This document shows positions 36,068-42,271 of a stretch of DNA of 42,271 nucleotides, one piece after another. The first letter of the stretch is position 1, and every line of letters begins with the position of its first letter. Made by a program: the position numbers and the translations under genes. This stretch comes from Mastigocoleus sp. MO_188.B34 (GTDB lineage Bacteria > Cyanobacteriota > Cyanobacteriia > Cyanobacteriales > Nostocaceae): contig NZ_JASJDK010000065.1 of NCBI RefSeq assembly GCF_030065675.1, positions 1-42,271 of the forward strand, read 5' to 3'. A model generated the notes under the pieces. The model was not told the origin of the DNA. It saw only the letters and a list, made by a program, of their open reading frames with translations, and made no database searches.

Positions 36068-37189
36068 TTAATTAACCTGATTACTTTGCCAAACTCTAAT
36101 CGTATGGTCATAACTTCCACTGACAATAGTATCGGTAGATTCAAAAGAAAATGTACTGCTAGGTTTAATTGCAACTGACCAAACTTTACGACGATGACCT
36201 GTGAGGGTACGGATATTTTCTCCCGTATTCAAATTCCAAATTTTAACGCTCTTATCCCAACTACCGCTAACAATAACTTTGTTATCAGAACTGATTGCAA
36301 CGGAATTTACTTTGTTGTGATGTCCTGAAAGGGTGTTTATATTTTTTCCTGTGTTCAGATCCCAAATCTTAATAGTTTTATCCCAACTACCGCTGACTAG
36401 TTTCTGACCATCTGCACTAATAGCAACAGAAGTTACTGAAGCGTAATGTCCCGTCAGGGTCATTTTCTCTTTACCTGTGTCTAGATTCCACAACTTAATA
36501 TCATTATTGAAGTGATGGGCTGAAGCTAAAGTTTTTCCATCGGGACTAAAGGTAAGAGAATTAACAATGTCACAGTGTTGCTTCATTGTGCGAATTTCCG
36601 AACCAGTAGAGAATTTCCAGACTTTTATTGTCTGATCCCAACTACTAGAAGCTATTCGCTTTCCATCCGGACTAAAACTAACAGAAACAACGGAGGCTGA
36701 ATGACCTGACAAAGTCTTAACTTCTTTTCCTGTTTCCAAATTCCAAATCTTGATAGTTTTATCTGCACTACCAGAAGCAAGAAATTTACCATCCGGACTA
36801 AATGCAAGAGAGTTTACCCAGTTGGAATGTCCTTTTAGGGTTAGTATGTCTTCTCCTGTTTCTAGTTTCCGTAATTTGATGTTTTTTTCTCCACTGACAC
36901 TAGCAATATTATTACCATCTGGGCTAATAGCTAATGCCAAAATTGCTCCAGATTTTTCAGTTAAAGTTTGGGATAGGGAAACATTTCCCGATAGTAGGTC
37001 GAGACCTTTATCAGTTCGGGAAGATAAATTTGTCAAAGCTGGGGAACTTGGTAAATACCACACTCCTCCAAAACCTAAAACGGCTAGCTTCCAGAGGAAA
37101 AATTTTGAGAAAGTATTACCTGTCAACAGCTTGATTTTTGAGCAGGTCATTTTTACAGACATTGCAAATAAATTAACTGCAAACTCCAA
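36068..37189 (-). CDS. WD40 repeat protein without a kinase domain
   Basis: The 373 residues are one membrane anchor plus a seven-repeat propeller. The N-terminus (about 1-26) is short and basic, followed by a helix (about 27-46, FSKFFLWKLAVLGFGGVWYL). A linker follows, then WD40 repeats from about 75 to the end (SGHSASVVSVSFSPDG, SGSWDKTIKIWDL and similar). The arrangement is what remains of kinases B and D if the zinc ribbon and kinase domain are removed. It may be a decoy, a ligand-sharing partner or a relic; I cannot distinguish these. The first repeat is degenerate (EKNIKLRKLETG). It starts about 900 bp downstream of kinase D, in the same direction, and may have its own promoter in the AT-rich gap. 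Confidence 0.85.
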   Translation of the reverse strand: MEFAVNLFAMSVKMTCSKIKLLTGNTFSKFFLWKLAVLGFGGVWYLPSSPALTNLSSRTDKGLDLLSGNVSLSQTLTEKSGAILALAISPDGNNIASVSGEKNIKLRKLETGEDILTLKGHSNWVNSLAFSPDGKFLASGSADKTIKIWNLETGKEVKTLSGHSASVVSVSFSPDGKRIASSSWDQTIKVWKFSTGSEIRTMKQHCDIVNSLTFSPDGKTLASAHHFNNDIKLWNLDTGKEKMTLTGHYASVTSVAISADGQKLVSGSWDKTIKIWDLNTGKNINTLSGHHNKVNSVAISSDNKVIVSGSWDKSVKIWNLNTGENIRTLTGHRRKVWSVAIKPSSTFSFESTDTIVSGSYDHTIRVWQSNQVN

Positions 37190-38091
37190 GCACTATAGTC
37201 AATAAAAAGCTAGTAATCGATTGTCCCGCAAACATTATTATGTACTAACTTGATAGAAATAATTCCGGAACTATTTCTATTTTTTTAAGCTTCGTAAAGT
37301 CAACATTTTTTAAAAAATAGAAGACAATTAAAACAGTTTTACATTCCAATGTTTACGTTAAATTATTATGTATTTTTGATACTATAATTATACATAATAC
37401 TAAGACGTAAATGACAACTTTATCACATATTCATAAATTATTAAAAATGCCTACAATCTCATAAATTACTCATCTAAGCTCATATTTATAATACTTATTT
37501 TAAATTATTGTAATTACTTACATAAATAAGTGATTCTTTAGACTTAGTAATGTAAGTGTACAAAAAACTAGTTACTTAGTTATTATTTTACGCTCATAAA
37601 AAAAATATTCGAAATACATACAAATATAAAGCAAATAAGGGTATTTAAAACGCAGTACATGGTAACAAAAAGTACTATTGCTGGTCTTGTTTGTTTGAGA
37701 AGTTTGCTTATGCTCGATATTGATTAATACTAGGAGATGAAAATACTATTGAAAAATTTTATTGATATTTCTATCGCAGCTTAAAGACAAAGCTAGCTAA
37801 AATTAATCTGAATTAATTAATTTAATTTAATTTAATAAATTTAATTTAATTTAATAAATTTAATTTAATAAATATAATTTAATAAATATAATTTAATGAA
37901 TTTATCTTTAAAACCAAGCTTGTGAGGAGATATAGCATTTTAGGGGGGTCGATTATACCCCCATAAAAAATAAACAAAATTTATGACTCATTTGGGACTA
38001 TTTTTCGACCGCAATAAGAGTAATACTTGAAATACTCAGTAGCAGAATAATATCAAAATTTTTAAATCATAACTTCATGAAAAATTTACAA
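37190..38091. other. AT-rich intergenic region with a pure A/T tract
   Basis: About 900 bp between the kinase-less WD40 gene and kinase D. No gene is visible. From 37811 to 37897 the sequence is A and T only, made of close copies of tttaatttaataaat, an irregular tandem repeat that should melt easily. The first 150 bp (37190-37340) should include the promoter of the WD40 gene. A gggggg-containing patch lies at about 37950 (taggggggtcgattataccccc), with a possible short pairing gggggt/acccccc. Confidence 0.5.
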
Positions 38092-40209
38092 TTAATGGGA
38101 TAAGCGCCAAACTTTGATTGTTTTATCTTCGCTACCCGTAACTATAGTTTCTCCATCCCAGCTATAGACTAATGAACTAACAGCTTCATTATCATTAGAA
38201 AGAGTACTAATCAATTCTCCTGTAGATAGATTCCAGATTTTGATTGTTCTATCTGTGCTTCCACTAGCAAATGTTTTGTTGTTTGATAATCTATTAGCTG
38301 GGTTAATTGCAAGGGATGTAATACTCTGGGTATGTCCTTCAAGATTGCGAACCAATTCCCCTGTAGATAAATTCCAAATTTTTATACTTCGATCTGCACT
38401 TCCACTTATAAGAATAGGATTGCTACCTTTTACTCCAGGACTCATAGCAACTGATGTAACGCTTTGAGTGTGTCCCTTAAGAGTATGAATTAACTTACCT
38501 GTAGATAAATTCCAAACTTTTATAGTTTTGTCGGTGCTCCCAGAAGCCAATATATTCAAGATATTACTATCATTGTCATTTCCCGAACTAGGACTAAACT
38601 GACTAATAGCAACTGAGCGCACCCAAGAGGAATGTCCGGTAATCGTACGAATTTCTTTTCCTGTTTCCAGATTCCAAAGTCTGACACTTTTATCGTTACT
38701 TCCACTAGCAAGAATTTTGCCATCAGGACTAATTGCTAGGGTGTGGACAGAATCAGAATGTCCGGTTATGGTGCGAATTTTTCTTCCTGTTTCAAGGTTC
38801 CAAATTTTGATTGTTTTATCTTCGCTACTACTAGCAAGAATTTTACCCAAACCCTGGGGTGTAGGTACCTTCACAGGACTAACAACAATCGCATTTACTC
38901 GACTTTTATGACCTTTAAGAGTTGCAATTTCTTTTCCTGTTTGGATATCCCAAAGTTTAATTGTTTGATTGTTGTTACTAGCAGCTATTCGACCGTCAGG
39001 ACTAATTGCAACAGATAATATTGAGTTTAAACCGCCTGAAATAGTATTAGCTAGAGAGAATTTTTGCGAGCGCTGTTTATTTTGATTAATTTTGCTACTT
39101 AGATTATCTACAGCAACACTTGATGAAAACTCTGTAGTAAATTTTTGTGCTTGCAAATACCAGAATTGTCCCAATCCCAGAATTGCGATCGCAGTTAGTG
39201 GGAAAAACAAATATTGAGGTTTGAGATATTTGTTCGATCCAGAGGGTGAAAATATTGGAGTTTCATAAGACTCATTAGCTATAGAATCTAGCGGTTTTGA
39301 ACTCAAGTCATTAAATGCTTGTTCTGCTGATTGGTAACGTTGTTTAATATCTTTTTTCAACAACTTTTCCATGACTAAAGCCAGTTGTTCGTCAATCGGA
39401 TGACTCAAGTATTGTCTCCAGTCATTGACCCAGTTATAACCATTTTCTGTCCAAAGTTTAAATGGAGATGTTCCTGTAAGTAGATGAAAGCAGGTTGCTC
39501 CTAAGCTGAATAGATCGCTCGCAGGGAAAGCAACACCGTCTCTAATTTGTTCAATTGGACAATAACCATGGGAACCAATTGATGTTCCTGCTTTAATTTG
39601 TACCCTTGCTGTTAACTGCTTAGAAGAACCAAAATCAATTAAGGCTAAACGTCGATCTTTTTTGCGACGAATGATATTTTGTGGTTTAATATCGCGATGA
39701 ACAACTCCCCGTTGGTGAATGTATTTGAGTACGGGAAGTAAGTCCAACAAAATTTGTTTAATCTCAGATTCCGCGTAAAGAGGTGCTTGTTTTCCAATTC
39801 CTCGACGTCGAAATTGTAATTCTTTAGATAAATTTTGCCCGTCAATGAATTGTTGTACCAGATACAAATAATTATCTTGCTCAAAATAAGCCAATAGGGT
39901 CGGTATTTGGGAATGCTCTCCGAGTTGTTGGAGTCGAGTCGCTTCCTTTTGAAATAACTCCATTGCTTTTTTGAGCGCCCAATTACCGGGTAGTTTCGGT
40001 GCTAGTTGTTTGATTACACATAATTCTTTGAGTTTATCCACATCTTCTGCAAGATATGTTCTACCAAATCCTCCTTCATCTGACAGCACTCGAATGACAC
40101 GGAAGCGATTTCGCAAAAACACTGTCAACGGAGTACCACAGGTTTCGCAAATTTTAGTTCCATCAGAATTAAGGGGATTTGGGCAATCAGGATTTAAGCA
40201 GCAGATCAT
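38092..40209 (-). CDS. 4-Cys Ser/Thr protein kinase with seven WD40 repeats (kinase D)
   Basis: The third full-length paralogue. I start it at the ATG at 40209, giving MICCLNPDCPNPLN and 705 residues; the frame runs nine codons further upstream through a repeat (MLRSRASVI), which is not family sequence. The zinc motif is Cys4, Cys9, Cys21 and Cys24. The kinase domain has Lys67, HRD and DFG (LIDFGSSK), with glycine loop SDEGGFGRTYL. A charged insert (RRRGIGKQAPLY) lies after the hinge. One helix (about 331-350) leads to seven WD40 repeats from about 386. Repeats two, four, five and six carry long Ser/Asn-rich loops, for example QFSPSSGNDNDSNILN. It lies about 900 bp upstream of the kinase-less WD40 gene and 535 bp downstream of kinase E. 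Confidence 0.92.
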   Translation of the reverse strand: MICCLNPDCPNPLNSDGTKICETCGTPLTVFLRNRFRVIRVLSDEGGFGRTYLAEDVDKLKELCVIKQLAPKLPGNWALKKAMELFQKEATRLQQLGEHSQIPTLLAYFEQDNYLYLVQQFIDGQNLSKELQFRRRGIGKQAPLYAESEIKQILLDLLPVLKYIHQRGVVHRDIKPQNIIRRKKDRRLALIDFGSSKQLTARVQIKAGTSIGSHGYCPIEQIRDGVAFPASDLFSLGATCFHLLTGTSPFKLWTENGYNWVNDWRQYLSHPIDEQLALVMEKLLKKDIKQRYQSAEQAFNDLSSKPLDSIANESYETPIFSPSGSNKYLKPQYLFFPLTAIAILGLGQFWYLQAQKFTTEFSSSVAVDNLSSKINQNKQRSQKFSLANTISGGLNSILSVAISPDGRIAASNNNQTIKLWDIQTGKEIATLKGHKSRVNAIVVSPVKVPTPQGLGKILASSSEDKTIKIWNLETGRKIRTITGHSDSVHTLAISPDGKILASGSNDKSVRLWNLETGKEIRTITGHSSWVRSVAISQFSPSSGNDNDSNILNILASGSTDKTIKVWNLSTGKLIHTLKGHTQSVTSVAMSPGVKGSNPILISGSADRSIKIWNLSTGELVRNLEGHTQSITSLAINPANRLSNNKTFASGSTDRTIKIWNLSTGELISTLSNDNEAVSSLVYSWDGETIVTGSEDKTIKVWRLSH

Positions 40210-40744
40210 TATCACAGAAGCGCGACTGCGTAGCAAGTGGTGGTTGGTTTGCCCCTAAATTTTCCAAAAATGGGAAAATTATTTTTGCATTATACAAAAT
40301 ATATTTTTTTTATTCCTGAGTGGGGAATTTCTAGTGATGTTTTTTTATTGTTTAAAATCACAGTAGCTAAAATCACTCTATATTGATTTAATTGATATTT
40401 GATATATCCTATATAAGATATATTTTTACAGAGTTTACCGCCCCGATGTACATAAGTTTAAATACTTGATTATTGGGTTTTGTTAGTATTTTTTGATGAA
40501 ATCTTACACCTCAACAAGAACAAAAAATACAAATGATTTTTCTAAATGATTATTAAAACTATTTAAATTTTTTTTGATTTTTCTTGATTTTTAAAATGTT
40601 TAGACTTTGGTATCAGTAGTTTTTTCAACCAGATATTACTTTAACCCAAACTACTAAACTGTTGAGAAGTATCAACAAACCGTGAATTATTAGCTTAAGC
40701 TTTAAATATTTTTAACTTGAATGAATATTCTTAACCCAATCTAG
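40210..40744. other. Intergenic region, AT-rich
   Basis: 535 bp between kinase D and kinase E. It holds the kinase D promoter on the left, with a gcgactgcgtagcaag repeat fragment at 40222-40237. The remainder is AT-rich with nothing I can assign. A short inverted pair tttttccaaaaatgggaaaatt lies at about 40260. Confidence 0.4.
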
Positions 40745-41893
40745 TTAAATATGACGTGAAAAACTGCTAGTTTTTAATTTTTCCCGCCATCTGCGAATTG
40801 CAGTTGCTGCACGGTTAATAGGAGGTGAATAATGTGATGCAACCCCTTGAGTTTGAAAACTTGAAGCTTGAAATTCTGGAGTTTGAAAATTTGAAGTTTG
40901 AAAATTTGGAGTTTGAAAATTTGAGGCTTGAGATTGCTTGACTTTTCCCAAAGGCTTGGTTGTCATACATTCACTCAAATTCGGAATATATTTTTCCAAA
41001 CCTAAAGCCCGTTTTACCTCCTCGACAGATTTAAAGCGCTCCAGCAGAGAAGTTTTAATCATTTTGCTTAATATATTTCCCAAATGTTCGCCAACATTTG
41101 CTTCTTTTTGCCAAAGTATTTCACCAGTAATCGGGTCATGCTCAAATTCAAGGGGTGCTTTACCGGTTAGTAAATAGACACAAGTGATACCGACAGCATA
41201 AATATCGCTGGCATAAACTGGGGATAAATAAAACTGTTCTGGTGGAGCAAATCCCATAGTTCCAACAAAATGAGTGCTAGCGTTTTGAAGTGCAGAAGTA
41301 CTATTGTTTGGTTTGATCAATTCATCTTTAACCGCTCCAAAATCTATTAGTACAAGACGTCCATCTTCTTTACATCGCAATATATTCTGTGGCTTAATAT
41401 CCCGATGGATTACATGGCGATCGTGAATATAAGATAAAACAGGCAATATCTCTTGGAGAAACTGCTTAACAGCTGCTTCTGTTTTTACACCGTCACGTCT
41501 AACTTCCCGAGCTAAAGTGTAGCCCCGCACGTATTCTTGGACTAAGTAAAATTCACCGCGATTTTCAAAAAAGTCCAAAAGCATCGGGATTTGAGAATGA
41601 CTACCCAGTTGACCCAAGGCTATAGCTTCTTTTTCAAAGCGTTCTTTAGCTCGTTCCCAGCTTCTATGATTGCTAGTTCGGGGACACAACTGTTTAATGA
41701 CACATAAAGGATTACCTGGTAAATCCATATTTCTGGCAATAAAAGTTACTCCAAAGCCACCCCGACCCAATATTCTGAGTATTTTGTAGCGATCGCGAAA
41801 TAAATTCTTGGTACCACACAGTTGACCGAGGTGAGTTTTGTGCAAAATATCTGTATGGAATTTTGTAACTTTCTTCATGGGAAAACGACTCAT
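40745..41893 (-). CDS. Ser/Thr protein kinase with FQT-repeat tail (kinase E)
   Basis: A 382-residue Hanks-type kinase that differs from its neighbours. It has no 4-Cys motif (only one cysteine near the start), no membrane helix and no WD40 repeats. The kinase domain (about 36-300) is well preserved: glycine loop LGRGGFGVTF, Lys67, HRD with Asp165, DFG at 184-186, and APPEQF in the activation segment. The C-terminal 70 residues include a tandem repeat of about five residues (NFQTP, NFQTS, NFQTP, EFQAS, SFQTQ; about 320-345) encoded by 15-nt repeats. A basic end follows with RRWREKLKTSSF. The repeat number may vary between strains. It could be a soluble partner of the membrane kinases. The start has no clear ribosome site. 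Confidence 0.88.
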   Translation of the reverse strand: MSRFPMKKVTKFHTDILHKTHLGQLCGTKNLFRDRYKILRILGRGGFGVTFIARNMDLPGNPLCVIKQLCPRTSNHRSWERAKERFEKEAIALGQLGSHSQIPMLLDFFENRGEFYLVQEYVRGYTLAREVRRDGVKTEAAVKQFLQEILPVLSYIHDRHVIHRDIKPQNILRCKEDGRLVLIDFGAVKDELIKPNNSTSALQNASTHFVGTMGFAPPEQFYLSPVYASDIYAVGITCVYLLTGKAPLEFEHDPITGEILWQKEANVGEHLGNILSKMIKTSLLERFKSVEEVKRALGLEKYIPNLSECMTTKPLGKVKQSQASNFQTPNFQTSNFQTPEFQASSFQTQGVASHYSPPINRAATAIRRWREKLKTSSFSRHI

Positions 41894-42015
41894 GGGCTAC
41901 AGAAATGACTAAATACGGGAATTACTAAATAAACATTTATATTGTGATACCGATTGTTGATCGCAAAATTCCTTTATAAGGATCTGAGTAGACGATAATA
42001 CTTATATTTTTCTAG

Positions 42016-42136
42016 GACTTATGCAACTGGAATATTTTCCTGTAGGATGTGTGACACACAAGCGATTTAATTTGAACGTATTAAGAAGGTTTTTAGTATC
42101 ACGTACCACCCGTATATTGTGACAATTGCGTAAGTC
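42016..42136. mobile_element. MITE-like element with 14-bp inverted ends
   Basis: The left end gacttatgcaactg (42016-42029) is matched by caattgcgtaagtc (42123-42136), which is its inverted repeat with two mismatches. Between them lie 93 bp without a gene, with an inner palindrome gtgtgacacac. The gactta-gcaa end is frequent in Nostocales short interspersed elements. No target duplication could be confirmed. A transposase must act in trans if it is mobile. Confidence 0.6.
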
Positions 42137-42210
42137 TTTTTTTCAAGAATTTGAGAAAAGATGATATTAGATTTTGGTGATTTTATATTTTGGTGATTAG
42201 ATTTTAAAAA

Positions 42211-42252
42211 TATTTAATTTTAAATATTTAATTTTAAATATTAAGTTTTAAA
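42211..42252. repeat. 14-bp AT tandem repeat at the right edge
   Basis: Two perfect copies of tatttaattttaaa (42211-42238) are followed by a third variant copy tattaagttttaaa (42239-42252). The sequence is entirely non-coding and close to the window edge, so the array may be longer or flank another gene. Confidence 0.7.
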
Positions 42253-42271
42253 TATTTGACCTCAAATCTAA

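Noticed and set aside
35872-36075. Plus-strand 67-codon frame between kinase B and the WD40 protein
   Set aside because: Lys/Tyr/Asn-rich composition of random AT-rich DNA, overlapping the end of the WD40 gene.
40210-40236. Nine-codon extension of kinase D
   Set aside because: It lies in a dispersed repeat fragment; paralogues begin at MICCLNPDC or MLCCLNPDC.

Overview
The window reads as chromosomal DNA of a filamentous, probably heterocyst-forming cyanobacterium of the Nostocales type. The base composition is AT-rich. HIP1 octamers (gcgatcgc) are scattered through it. Heptamer microsatellites of the cyanobacterial STRR kind sit between genes. The protein set is typical: Tab2/Atab2, GUN4, TIR/EAD, 4-Cys WD40 kinases, phosphoketolase and Uma2. 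No rRNA, tRNA or CRISPR array was recognised by eye.

Layout. The left edge (1-669) holds the first 16 codons of an IS630-type transposase beside the 3' remnant of a type ISP restriction-modification gene. From 777 to 7757 there are mostly minus-strand single genes: a short Tab2-like protein, the two enzymes of glutathione-dependent formaldehyde oxidation (S-formylglutathione hydrolase and class III alcohol dehydrogenase), a GNAT acetyltransferase and a Uma2 nuclease. A RetSat/CrtISO-like oxidoreductase on the plus strand lies among them. From 8044 to 20872 everything is on the plus strand: valine-pyruvate transaminase, RimM, then a carbon-catabolism block (phosphoketolase, glycogen phosphorylase, D-lactate dehydrogenase, glycolytic GAPDH), then an antenna-less photolyase-like protein and an orphan HigA. 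Together the four catabolic genes could release glycogen as hexose phosphate, split it by the phosphoketolase shunt or lower glycolysis, and remove reducing power as lactate in the dark.

From 20904 to 24850 is an accessory stretch. It carries a candidate conflict or signalling protein with the architecture EAD1-TIR-GUN4 (21325-22674), a repeat-riddled 1.3-kb region with gene fragments, and a second, full-size Tab2. A PmbA-like protease subunit and a large ClC transporter with CBS and two USP domains follow. The ClC has Gln where the gating Glu normally sits.

From 29536 to 41893 there is a family array on the minus strand: three 4-Cys Ser/Thr kinases each ending in a seven-bladed WD40 propeller, one kinase-less WD40 relative, and one kinase with neither zinc ribbon nor propeller but with a repeated FQT tail. 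A single plus-strand secreted, proline-rich PPC-domain protein sits inside the array. The right edge holds a MITE-like element of about 121 bp with 14-bp inverted ends and a short AT-rich tandem repeat.

The most interesting item is the EAD1-TIR-GUN4 protein, which joins a possible NAD-consuming effector to a tetrapyrrole-binding module. The WD40-kinase array and the Gln-gated ClC-USP protein come next.
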